Assembly (NCBI GenBank): GCA_028554645.1
Contig: JAQOOI010000042.1
Span: 83,754 to 147,753 of the forward strand
DNA: 64,000 nucleotides
Direction: 5' to 3'
Source of the DNA: Omphalotus guepiniiformis
Taxonomy: Eukaryota > Basidiomycota > Agaricomycetes > Agaricales > Omphalotaceae
Both the position numbers and the translations under genes were made by a program. The notes under the pieces are model-generated. The model was not told where the DNA came from. It did no database searches and was given only the letters and a program-made list of their open reading frames with translations. This document shows, piece after piece, positions 9,600-19,089 of this stretch. Every line of letters starts with the position of its first letter. Position 1 is the stretch's first letter.

Positions 9600-11179
9600 A
9601 TGTCTACCACTGGTGAACAAGCTAATCCTGGAGAAGGTACTCAAGGGCAAGGTCCTACCGAGAATCTAACTCCACGGAGCAAGATACTATCCTTGGGAAT
9701 TGCACCTGACATTCAGATACCTGCCCCAGCAATCCTAGAGTTGCAAAATGAGAAATTACCGAAAGTTTTGAAGCATGCACCCATATTTGACAAGAGACAT
9801 CCATCTGAATTAGTTGCATGGTTGGCAGAGTTAGAGAATATCTTTGTCTCCACTGGAACTAAGACTGATGCTGCAAAGGTCATGTTGGCTCTCAGATATA
9901 TGGAGTTCCATACTAAAGCAGAGTTTCAACGGCTTGAAGCAGTCAGAAATTTAGATTGGCTTGCATTTAAGGAGGCTTTGATGAAAACTTTCCTGAATCT
10001 GCAGACAGAGGTCTGGGATCAAGACAAAAGCTTTATGCTATTGTAGAAGAATATAAACTCATTGTGCTTGGTGCTATTCAGAAACTGATGGCATTTAAGA
10101 GAGAGTATGAGATTGAATATGAGAAACTGTCCTCTGGTGCTACACCTGTAGTATCTAACTCAGAAGCTGTTGCTGGTTTCTTGAGTGCATTGGATGAACC
10201 TTTCAGAAGAAAGCTTCTGGACCGTCTGGAAAACAAAGTAATCAATGGCCACATACATGTTCAGAGAGAAGATGATCCTTTTACTCTGAAAGATGTCATG
10301 TCTGAGGCTGAGAAGCTCTGTTCTGTAAAAAGAGCAGGTGGTTATAACTTTGGTTTATTCATGAATGGTCCTAGCATAGCTGAGGGTTACTCCAGAGCGC
10401 TTCCAACACCTGAACAGAGTGCTACTAGGAAATTGTATGATCCATACCAAGTAGCAACTACTGTGAAGGCAGAACCAGACCAATGGGCAATGAAGTTGTC
10501 TGCTACAGTGGATAGTCACCAGAATCAGTTTAATCAGATCAGACAAGCTCAGGAATCGAATTTGGCAGCTCTTGCAAAGCTCTCAGAGACAGTTGCTAAC
10601 TTGGCAAAAATGACCCAAGTAACATCTAGCTCCATGAGAATGAACATGAATGCTCCAATTCAAAATTCTGGGTCTGGGATGAATTCTAATGGACACAATG
10701 GTGCTCCTAGGTCGTCTCAGGTCTCCTCTGTTCATAACAATTCTCACTCTGACTCTAATTGCTACATGTGTGATGAACCTGGACATAGATCTGTGGACTG
10801 TCCCCATCAACTTAGATTTATCAGGTTGGGGTGGATGACCAAAAACAGTGCTGGTAAATGGGCATTAAAAGATGGAGTGTATTGGCCAAGAGCTGATCCT
10901 TCAGATACTCGGTCTAAGAAAGATAAGATTGAGGAAATTGCCAGAAGACATGGTTGGGACCAATCTCCCACTCATGTTGACCAGAATCTGTATGCTTTTG
11001 AAGAAGAGGATACTGCTGCAATGGCAGGCCCTTCTCAAAACAGTTCACTAGATGCTATAAACAGTCTTGTTGCGCAGTTCAGTCATGTTTGTACTACACT
11101 ACAGAATTTAGCTCCAGTTGCTAACTCGGAGAAAAAGCAGATTCTGAAGAGAGATAGTACCTCTGAGTCGAAAAACTAG
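9600..11179 (+). CDS. gag: Gag of inner element, with apparent one-base frameshift
   Basis: The first ATG of the open frame is at 9600 (MSTTGEQANPG). A capsid-like helical region follows (HPSELVAWLAELENIF). The frame stops at 10046, but the other frame continues the family sequence as PESADRGLG...KLYAIVEEYK from about 9990, so one base (probably a T in the run near 9989) seems to be missing. The nucleocapsid has a CCHC knuckle, C-X2-C-X4-H-X4-C (CYMCDEPGHRSVDC), near 10762. TAG is at 11177-11179. Codons before 9600 are open but lack ATG and are probably leader. The frameshift may be a homopolymer sequencing error, as the rest of the element is intact. Confidence 0.82.
11170..11176 (+). promoter_or_regulatory. 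Putative -1 frameshift site, gag to protease (G AAA AAC)
   Basis: The gag frame ends TCG AAA AAC TAG, so the heptamer G_AAA_AAC abuts the stop, at the place equivalent to G_GGA_AAC in the outer element. The -1 frame runs into the protease ATG at 11188. The first base breaks the strict X_XX rule, but AAA_AAC is the efficient part of known sites. Confidence 0.55.
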
Positions 11180-11187
11180 AGGTTCCA

Positions 11188-12585
11188 ATGAAGGAGTTTG
11201 GTGTAGAAGATGTATTTTCACAACATCCTTCTCACAGAGCAAGTCAAACTCCTGAGGATTTTAATCTTGCAAAGAGAAAGAAAATGGAAGTCTTGTTACC
11301 CACCTTGAAACCATCTGAAAAGGAGAAATACAGACCCCCGGCCATGAGAAAAGAACAAGTCCATTTTGAGCTACCTGTTGAATCTGACACTGAGGAGCCT
11401 GAGTCTCCCTCTGACATGGAGTTCGATACTGCACGGAGAGTATCTAACCGACCATTTGACAATATAAAGGCAATTGATAGGCCACCTATACCAAAGGGAG
11501 CGCCTGTAGGGAGCCAACATAAGTCAAAGGAAGGTGATATTACTCAGTCTAGAACTAGAGAAGGAATGAATAGTGACACAAAGAATGCTATTGTTTATAC
11601 AAAGCCTTTGCGCAAATCTGAGCCTGATTTCAAGCTTAGAAACTCATTGTTCAAACCTGGTCTTGCTGAAGAAATAGCAGACAAAATCTTTAGGTCTGAG
11701 ATAGATATTAGTAGTGGTGATCTCATTGCTATATCTCCTGCACTACAGAAAATCATGCAGAGAAAGTTGAAGAACAGTAGAGTGTATAAACGGCCTATAA
11801 AGGCATTTGTTCAAGAGGTTAGGGATGAAGATGATCCTGAGTATGGTACTCAACTTGAGGAAGATGTTACTCTGTCTAAGGCAACCTATATGGTTAATGT
11901 TGATGATATGGCCTATGAGAAGGAAGATGTGTTTATTATCTTAGATGAAGACACAGATGACCTTAAGAAAGGTTCAGTGGTTCACAAGGATGTTGTGGAT
12001 CAATATCAACGAGATATTCCTTCAGAAGAAAGGGATAAGATCATTATAGTAGCCAGTCAGACTGACAGTCTAAAGGCAATCTATCTGATAAACTACTCTG
12101 ACCAGCAAATTGAGACAGTCATTGACAGTGGCTCTCAAATTGTATCAATGGACACTAGAGTTGCAATTGGTTTAGGCCTGAGATGGGACCCTGCTACAGT
12201 AATCCATATGCAAAGTGCAAATGGGCAACTACAAGCAACAAGGGGACTAGCTAGGAATGTACCATTTACCTTTGGGGAGATTACAATCTATATGCAGATA
12301 CATGTAATAGATAAAGTGCCTTATGATGTTCTCTTGGGGAGACCATTTGATGTGTTGACAAGCAGTGTAATTAGGAACTTTGAGACTGGAGAGCAAGAAA
12401 TCACTATCACAGATCCAAACAGCGGAATGAAGTGTACAATGGGCACATATGATAGAGGTCATGGAGTAAAGGTCAAACCTGTACCCGGTGAACCGAAACT
12501 TGTCCCAGAAACACAAAAATCTTCGAGTATCCCACTCAAGCCTGAGGGGGAGACTCAAAATTTTCATCAGACCTTAATGAACTGA
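11188..12585 (+). CDS. pro: Retropepsin-type aspartic protease with long N-terminal region, inner element
   Basis: This 465-codon frame is a co-linear homologue of the protease at 590-1984. The active site is a DSG variant (VIDSGSQIVSMD, about residues 312-323) and the LLGRPFD motif lies near residues 381-387. The N-terminal 300 residues are charged, with the shared pieces AIVYTKPLRK and LFKPGLAEEIADKIF also present in the outer copy. Its ATG is eight bases after the gag stop, the same spacing as in the outer element. The end overlaps pol at the A_AAU_UUU heptamer. Expected role: maturation of Gag and Gag-Pro-Pol. Confidence 0.86.
   Translation: MKEFGVEDVFSQHPSHRASQTPEDFNLAKRKKMEVLLPTLKPSEKEKYRPPAMRKEQVHFELPVESDTEEPESPSDMEFDTARRVSNRPFDNIKAIDRPPIPKGAPVGSQHKSKEGDITQSRTREGMNSDTKNAIVYTKPLRKSEPDFKLRNSLFKPGLAEEIADKIFRSEIDISSGDLIAISPALQKIMQRKLKNSRVYKRPIKAFVQEVRDEDDPEYGTQLEEDVTLSKATYMVNVDDMAYEKEDVFIILDEDTDDLKKGSVVHKDVVDQYQRDIPSEERDKIIIVASQTDSLKAIYLINYSDQQIETVIDSGSQIVSMDTRVAIGLGLRWDPATVIHMQSANGQLQATRGLARNVPFTFGEITIYMQIHVIDKVPYDVLLGRPFDVLTSSVIRNFETGEQEITITDPNSGMKCTMGTYDRGHGVKVKPVPGEPKLVPETQKSSSIPLKPEGETQNFHQTLMN
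12558..12564 (+). promoter_or_regulatory. Putative -1 ribosomal frameshift site, protease to pol (A AAT TTT)
   Basis: The protease frame reads CAA AAT TTT CAT, giving canonical A_AAU_UUU. It is identical in heptamer and position to 1960-1966 in the outer element, 18 bases before the protease TGA. The pol frame has no ATG near its start. Confidence 0.7.
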
Positions 12586-15500
12586 TAGAAGATCAGGGAG
12601 AGGTTGCTGTTTGTATTGAGATAGATGATGATGGAAATGCTACCATTGCTGGATTTAAGCTGCCAGATGCGAAATTGTTCTCAGAACCTGAAAAGGCTGA
12701 AGCATTTGTGTTTGCAGCAGAATCCACCATAAGAGAAAAAGATAAAGGTGCTGCAGATACGGTTAGATCATATCTAAATCATTCTGTAGACTCTGAAAAG
12801 AAGCAGGTGTACTGTACCTGGCGTGAAAATCAAACTTTGGATGAAAATCTGGAGTTAGATACTCCACCAGCGCCTGTATACAATGAGGAACCAGTATCTA
12901 AGCGTCAACAAAAGAGGATTGATAAGTGTAAATCTGTTAAAGAAAAGCACAAACAATCGCCTTTTAGACCTAGATGGAGCAGAAATGCTAATGGAAACAA
13001 GTTTGCTGAGTTAGTAACTGTATTGGCTTCAAGAAAGTACAAACCAGTTGCTGTAAAAGTTAAACCTGTTAAAGCTACATTGCCTGCAGAGTTCCGAATT
13101 GAGAGAAAAATCCTAGGAAATCCGTTAAAGGATATGCCTGAGCTACCTACTCATCCACCAGAGTTCACTCCTGGGGAGAGGTATACTCAAGAAAGAAAAG
13201 AAATTATAGACAAGAATCATAATGAAGGTTTCTTATGGCCTGAAGAAATGAAGCTTGTACATCATCTCATGAAAGTCCAAGAGAAATCATTTGCATGGGA
13301 AGCATCTGAAGGTGGGACTTTTAATACAGAGTTCTTTCCGCCAGTGAAGTTTCCAGTATTGCCTCACACACCTTGGGTGGAAAGGAATATTCCTATACCT
13401 CCAGGGATCTATGATCAAGTGTGTAAGATGATCAAGGACAAGATAGATGCTGGTGTATATGAGCCTTCTAGTTCATCCTATAGATCTAAATGGTTCTGTG
13501 TCTTAAAGAAAGATGGAAAAAGCTTAAGATTAGTACACAGTTTGGAACCACTCAATAAAGTGACTATCCAACATTCAGGAATTCCTCCTGCAACTGCAGA
13601 TATAGCTAGAAGCTTTTCTGGAAGAGCATGTTTGGGATTGCTGGATATCTTTGTTGGCTATGATGAGAGACTGGTTGATGAAAGTTCAAGAGATCTTACA
13701 ACCTTCCAGACACCTTTTGGCCCACATAGATTAGTGAAGTTACCTATGGGTTGGACAAACTCTGTTCCTATCTATCATGATGATGTTACATATATCTTCA
13801 GAGATGAAATTCCACATGTAACTAAACCTTACATTGATGATGTACCAGTAAAAGGTCCAGCTACTTGTTATGAAACTCCAGATGGAGGATATGAGACTAT
13901 ACCTGAGAATTCTGGCATCAGAAGGTTTGTGTGGGAGCATCTACAGAATATGAACAGAATTGTACAGAGGATGAAACATGCTGGTGGTACTTTTGCTGGT
14001 ACCAAAGCTTTTATCTGTGTAGCTGAAGGTGATGTTGTTGGACATCATGTCAGTTATGAAGGAGAAAAACCAGTTGAACGGCTAGCTGAGGTTGTTCTGA
14101 CTTGTGATGCATCAAAATGGTCTGAAAAGAAAGATATCCGGTCATTTTTGGGCACTGCTGGTCAGATGAGAATGTTCATAAAGGATTATGCTAAGAAAGC
14201 TAGACCTTTAACAATCTTAACTGGAGATGTACCGTTTCAAATGGGTCCTGCAGAGTTAGAAGCTGTAGAAATGATTAAAGATGGGATTAGGAATGCTCCA
14301 GCACTCCGTCCTATTGACTATGGTTTAAGTTCTGGAATCACCCTTTCAGTAGATACTTCATGGATGGCAGTTGGTTTTCAATTGTACCAAACAGATCCTC
14401 TGGATCCTAAGAAGAAATACTACAATTGGATGGGTTCTATTACTTTAAATGAGAGAGAAGCAAGGTTTTCCCAACCTAAGAGAGAACTTTATGGCTTGAT
14501 GTTGGCCTTACAACAAACATACTACCAGACATATGGATGTAGGGAACTTACTGTGGAAACAGATGCAAGCTGCATTAAAGGCATGCTTGACAAACCCAGT
14601 AGTGGTCCCAATGCAACTATAAACAGGTGGATTGAAGAAATAAGGAAGTTTCACTTCACTTTAGTACACATCAAAGGTACTGAACACAAAGGACCTGATG
14701 GTTTATCAAGACCCCCTAGGGGCACCATACCAACTGAAAGAGCTGCGTCTAGAGATCCTGATTCATTTATTGATGAAGATGACGGTCTACCAGTGAAATT
14801 CAGGATGGGAGATGGTGAAACTGAGTCACCCTTTGAGTTTGAGTCCTTTAAAGATGAAATAGATACTAGAGGAGGTTATTTGCAGGATGTTGCTAAGTCA
14901 ATTGATGACTTTGAAGACGATTTGCAAGAAGCCATTGAAGAAGAATGCCATCTGAATTCCATTAGAGCATTGTTGCTAACTCAATACCGAGTATCTAACT
15001 CGGTGTTGCAGTTTGCTCAAACTCTTGTTGTGCCTGAAGGAGGTACTGAATGGACACATGAGCACCCTTACCGGGAAGATCATAGATCTGCATCTACAAA
15101 AGAGCTGGATGATCAACTTGAATTAATTAGAGACTGGTATCTGCACGGAAACCAGTATCTAACTCAATTGAGTGGGACACTCCAGAAAAAGTTCTTATCC
15201 AGAGCTATAAAGTTCTTTGTAGACAGAGATGGTCGTCTCTATAGGAGAAATGATGATACAGGAGGCCAGCATAGACTGGTTGTGCCTAAAGAGAAAAGGA
15301 TGTACATGATGCATGCTGCTCATGATCATCTGGGACATAAAGGAATGTTTGCAACAAAAGCCCTTATAGAAAAGCGTTTTTGGTGGCCAGACTTGAATGG
15401 TGATGTCAATTGGTTTGTCAAATCCTGCCAAGTCTGCCAGAACCGCAAAATGGACTTGTTGAAAATTCCTCCCACTCTTACCCACACTCCCTCTCTGTTT

Positions 15501-16640
15501 CAGAAGATTCATGTTGATGTTTTCAAAGTATCACCTGCAAGCAATGGTTGCAAAGATGTTGTACATGGCAGATGTGCACTATCATCTTGGTCTGAAGGAA
15601 GAGCCTTAAGATCTGACAATGCTAGGTCATTGGGAGAATGGTTCTTTGATGATATTATATGCAGATGGGGTTGTCCTGATGAAGTTGTAACTGATAATGC
15701 ACCCCAAATGCGAGCTATGCTTAAATGGCTAGAAGAGAAATATGGAATTAAAGGGATTAACATATCTCCTTACAATTCACAAGCCAATGGCAAGATTGAG
15801 AGAGCCCACTTTGACATTAGAACTGCCCTTGCAAAAGCTACAGGGGGAGATCTAAAAAGATGGTGGTGGTTTCTCAAGCATGTCTTCTGGGCAGATAGAA
15901 TTACAGCTAGAAAGGGACTTGGATGTTCACCATACTTCCTTGTTACTGGTGCTGAACCTATTTTACCCTTAGATATTGTTGAGTCCACTTGGTTGGTAAA
16001 ACTACCAGATAGAATTCTGACATATGAGGAACTTATTGGCTACAGAGCTCAAGCTCTAGCTAAACATAGAACCCATGTTCAAGAAATGATATCCAGGGTA
16101 GATACTACCAAGAGGGATACTTTAAGACAATATGAAGAAGAATACAGAAATGTTATCAGAGACTTTGATTTCAAACCTGGTACTTTAGTACAAGTCAGAA
16201 ATACACAAGTTGAGAAGAACTTGGACAGGAAAATGTATCCTAGATACTTGGGACCCATGATTGTAATAAGGAGAACCAAAGGGGGATCCTACATTGTGGC
16301 CCAAATGGATGGTACTGTACTCAGAGAAAAGGTTGCTGCCTTCAGAGTACTGCCCCATGTTGCTAGATATGAACCAATTAAACTGCCTGAGAACATTCAT
16401 GAACTTATAGACTTGACTAGTGAACAGCTAGAAGCCATGGTTAATGAAAACATGGAGTTAGATAGTGAACTTGAAAGGGATTATATCTTTGACAGTATTC
16501 CTCAGTTGAGAATTCCTGTTGATGATGAAGACTTAGAAGAGTTCACTGATGAAGAAGCTGCATCTGACAATGATGTAGATGAAGAAGAGCCTGATTGGGA
16601 TGCTCCAATGCAGACCAGGGCTCGCTCTTCAAAGAGATAG
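12564..16640 (+). CDS. pol: Pol polyprotein (reverse transcriptase, RNase H, integrase), inner element, intact
   Basis: One uninterrupted frame of about 1358 codons. RT has LPMGWTNSVP and the catalytic YIDDVPV box near 13830-13850. RNase H carries VDTSWMAVG and VETDAS. Integrase has the HHCC finger (HDHLGHKG ... CQVCQ, about 15326-15440), then the catalytic triad in IHVDVF, VTDNAP and NSQANGKIERAH. The C-terminal tail is very acidic and ends EEPDWDAPMQTRARS; no chromodomain is evident. The substrate-binding RT motif reads TLDIFVGYDERL instead of the usual LDL-SGYHQ, and the upstream box is LVHSLEPLNKVT, which marks a distinct lineage. Entry is by -1 frameshift from the protease. It copies element RNA to DNA and inserts it, and could supply integrase in trans to the outer family. 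Confidence 0.95.
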   Translation, partial: SSDLNELIEDQGEVAVCIEIDDDGNATIAGFKLPDAKLFSEPEKAEAFVFAAESTIREKDKGAADTVRSYLNHSVDSEKKQVYCTWRENQTLDENLELDTPPAPVYNEEPVSKRQQKRIDKCKSVKEKHKQSPFRPRWSRNANGNKFAELVTVLASRKYKPVAVKVKPVKATLPAEFRIERKILGNPLKDMPELPTHPPEFTPGERYTQERKEIIDKNHNEGFLWPEEMKLVHHLMKVQEKSFAWEASEGGTFNTEFFPPVKFPVLPHTPWVERNIPIPPGIYDQVCKMIKDKIDAGVYEPSSSSYRSKWFCVLKKDGKSLRLVHSLEPLNKVTIQHSGIPPATADIARSFSGRACLGLLDIFVGYDERLVDESSRDLTTFQTPFGPHRLVKLPMGWTNSVPIYHDDVTYIFRDEIPHVTKPYIDDVPVKGPATCYETPDGGYETIPENSGIRRFVWEHLQNMNRIVQRMKHAGGTFAGTKAFICVAEGDVVGHHVSYEGEKPVERLAEVVLTCDASKWSEKKDIRSFLGTAGQMRMFIKDYAKKARPLTILTGDVPFQMGPAELEAVEMIKDGIRNAPALRPIDYGLSSGITLSVDTSWMAVGFQLYQTDPLDPKKKYYNWMGSITLNEREARFSQPKRELYGLMLALQQTYYQTYGCRELTVETDASCIKGMLDKPSSGPNATINRWIEEIRKFHFTLVHIKGTEHKGPDGLSRPPRGTIPTERAASRDPDSFIDEDDGLPVKFRMGDGETESPFEFESFKDEIDTRGGYLQDVAKSIDDFEDDLQEAIEEECHLNSIRALLLTQYRVSNSVLQFAQTLVVPEGGTEWTHEHPYREDHRSASTKELDDQLELIRDWYLHGNQYLTQLSGTLQKKFLSRAIKFFVDRDGRLYRRNDDTGGQHRLVVPKEKRMYMMHAAHDHLGHKGMFATKALIEKRFWWPDLNGDVNWFVKSCQVCQNRKMDLLKIPPTLTHTPSLFQKIHVDVFKVSPASNGCKDVVHGRCALSSWSEGRALRSDNARSLGEWFFDDIICRWGCPDEVVTDNAPQMRAMLKWLEEKYGIKGINISPYNSQANGKIERAHFDIRTALAKATGGDLKRWWWFLKHVFWADRITARKGLGCSPYFLVTGAEPILPLDIVESTWLVKLPDRILTYEELIGYRAQALAKHRTHVQEMISRVDTTKRDTLRQYEEEYRNVIRDFDFKPGTLVQVRNTQVEKNLDRKMYPRYLGPMIVIRRTKGGSYIVAQMDGTVLREKVAAFRVLPHVARYEPIKLPENIHELIDLTSEQLEAMVNENMELDSELERDYIFDSIPQLRIPVDDEDLEEFTDEEAASDNDVDEEEPDWDAPMQTRARSSKR

Positions 16641-16855
16641 AAAGATAAAACACACTGTATTTGAAAAAGTAGCTAGTTAGATACTCGAGAGAGACTATCT
16701 AGCTCAATGAAAAATAAATAAAAGTGTAAAAAGTAGTTCTAAACTACTAAGATGAATGAAAAAGGATGTTCTAAATACTCGAGGATGTCCTATGTGATGT
16801 ACCAGTGACGTGTATACTACCTATACATTGAAACTAAGGTGCTAAAAAGTAACAT

Positions 16856-18258
16856 CTAGTTCAGTGTTAAGTCTGCAGGAGGAAATTCATGAAATGGAGC
16901 TGGGTCTGAAGCTACTGCTGGACCTGCCTGCAAGGGATCCTGAGAAGCACGATTGGCCTTCTCTTTTGCCTTCCTGAGCTGCTCCAACTTGGAATATTCC
17001 TGGTAGGCAAACCTGTACTGAGAATGGTGATACTGGATAGCATGTTGGTGAACACTGAGTTCAGTCCTCAGAAAGTTGGAAATAGAGTGAAGGACTTCTG
17101 GAGAGAAGTGGTCAAGGTCCATGAACGGAAATAAAGCCGTAATGCGATTAACTATCTCTTCTCCACTCTCCCTGAGTTTGCGCTCATCTGTAAAGCATAG
17201 AGTTAGATACTCGACGCGGTACCAGATTGAGTTAGATACTCACACTCTGTCTCTTCACTAAGGTTGACAAAGGGCTTCTCAATGCGAGGCTTCTTCTGAC
17301 TACCAGCCTTGGGAGTTTCTGGGACAGTCTCAGGCTATAGGAGCAGTAAACAGTCAGTCATGCTGTACTTATCAACTCAGAGTAAAAATAACCCTTACCA
17401 CTTTGGACTGAATTGGGTTGGCCTATATGGTCCAAAAGACGTTCAAAGTAAGTAAAAGAGATGAAATAATAAGGCTGAGAAAGGATACCTACCACTGGAG
17501 TAGTAGGTACTACTTTGTCCTTAGCAGTCTTAGCAGCTGCACTAGGGGTGTTGGTAACCTTGCCTGATTCCTTGCTGTCCTTCTTGGGAGCATGGATGGA
17601 CGCAGAAAGTCCCAGGGCTGGTCCATCAGCCATCTGAAAAATGAAAGGAAATGAAAATTAGAAATTATTCAGGCCACTATGGAGTTAGATACTCAACAGT
17701 AACGTCTCCATCGCCTGTAATAACTTCGATTTCCTCATCCTCATCATTGTCGTCATCAACAAGCTCAGGGGTTTTCGCTGGCTGCACGGAAACATGCAGT
17801 TAGTGACTCCAGGTGACGAGGATACTCGAGAAAAATGCTTACTTTGCGCTTTCTGGGTGGAAGATCCCTCTCCCTGCGCTTAACCAAGTCCTCCCTGAAG
17901 ATCTTGATATGAGCAAAAGTGTCAGGCTCAGGAATGCTTGAATATTTCTTGAGGGTGTCAGACACCAAGGAAACACCTTTGTCATATAGACCAAAGGCTT
18001 CTTCGGACTTGGCAACTGCAAAAGCAGGAAGGGACTTCTTCTATAACAGAGAGACGCAGAGTTAGATACTGGAACATGGCGGGCATCGAGTTAGATGTTA
18101 CTCACCAGATGACTAGCTAGGGCAGTGACCAACATGCCCAATAGCTCGGTATCGACGTCCTTGGCCTCCATAGCTCCAGTAGCACGAGAAATATAACGTT
18201 GAGTAGTTGCTACCCACTCAGGGCGCTCAGGCCAACCTTTGGGACCTTTTGGGGGCAT
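16856..18258 (-). CDS. Antisense gene A of the inner element (spliced, unknown, nuclear-type)
   Basis: ATG at 18258 (MPPKGPKGWPERPEW); TAG at 16856-16858. At least five short introns are needed. The product begins with a helical domain (ELLGMLVTALASHL), followed by a basic LPPRKRK patch (candidate nuclear signal), an acidic stretch (DDDNDEDEEIEVI), a lysine/alanine-rich linker, and the C-terminal PFVNLSEETE block with a helical tail. This order and the NLSEET block match gene A of the outer element, so the gene has been kept through family divergence. Introns in an antisense gene imply it is transcribed on its own from a promoter in the A/B spacer and is spliced out only from minus-strand RNA, leaving the genomic RNA intact. 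Four exact dispersed 9-mers (17202, 17231, 17684, 18061) lie inside its span. Function unknown. Confidence 0.7.
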
Positions 18259-19089
18259 AGTAATGAAGTATGAGAAGTATAAGAATTGGGAAGGATGTAA
18301 AAGGGTAGAACCAAGTATCTTATGGTGCTGAATCGTCGTCAACGATTTGGGGAGCCCTTTATACTAGTTCTATACCTAACTTCTCGATTTGGACATTGAA
18401 AAACCTTGGACCAGGTTACTAAGTCAAAATTTCTTGACTAGGCCTGCCCATGCAATTCAACGGGGACATTGAAATTTATTTTGCTTTGGGGGAGAGAGTA
18501 AAAACAAGTTAACAATGACTCTAGAGCGAAATTTTTGATTTTTCAAAGATTAAGATCTAGAGATCTGGAACAGCTTTGACCGTTTGAGGGCTTAGCCGGC
18601 TTAAGATTGCCGAGTTCAACTCTGTCTTCACGCGGAAACCTTGGGCAAAATAAATCTTGACTTATCCATAATAAATAAAGATACTTACAGAATTTTATTT
18701 GAATATAACCTGTAATCATGGAGTCTCCCTCTGAAGCTCGACTTAGATACTGTATCTGGAGAGGGATACTCGGACTTTTATAACATTTCAACTTAAAGTT
18801 CACACTTAAAGAAGAAAACAAGATAAATGAAATATATTTGAGCTCTAGAAGCTCATTGTTATGACTATGGAAGACACTCTACATGTACTACTATCTGAAT
18901 AGAATACAGTGAGTGTCTGAAATACAAGATATATATATAAGGGCAACTCAGTGTGTTAAACACTTGAGTCACCCCGCACGAGATGCAAACAGTTTACTGA
19001 TAAAGAAACGACCAGTCCAACGCTGCGTAGGAATCACCGTAATGCTGAGGAAGATATGCTAGAAGGGCTGGAGGAACCTCGTGTGCGAG
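18259..19089. other. Spacer between antisense genes A and B, inner element
   Basis: No gene is seen in about 830 bp. This is the likely promoter region of gene A and the 3' region of gene B. It contains an internal polypurine-tract-like site (18484-18496) and a degenerate cluster of the dispersed motif near 18742 (TTAGATACTGTATCTGG). Confidence 0.55.
18484..18496 (+). other. Internal polypurine-tract-like site, inner element
   Basis: CTTTGGGGGAGAG, in the context GAAATTTATTTTGCTTTGGGGGAGAG, is nearly identical to the terminal tract at 21923-21935 and to the outer element's internal site at 6504. The position between genes A and B is conserved. Confidence 0.58.

Noticed and set aside
12564..16640. 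Chromodomain at the C-terminus of the integrase (chromovirus)
   Set aside because: After the DDE core the tail is acidic and disordered, without the aromatic cage pattern of a chromodomain.
18742..18775. Palindromic TTAGATACTGTATCTGG as a separate hairpin element
   Set aside because: Better explained as two adjacent degenerate copies of the dispersed GTTAGATAC motif.
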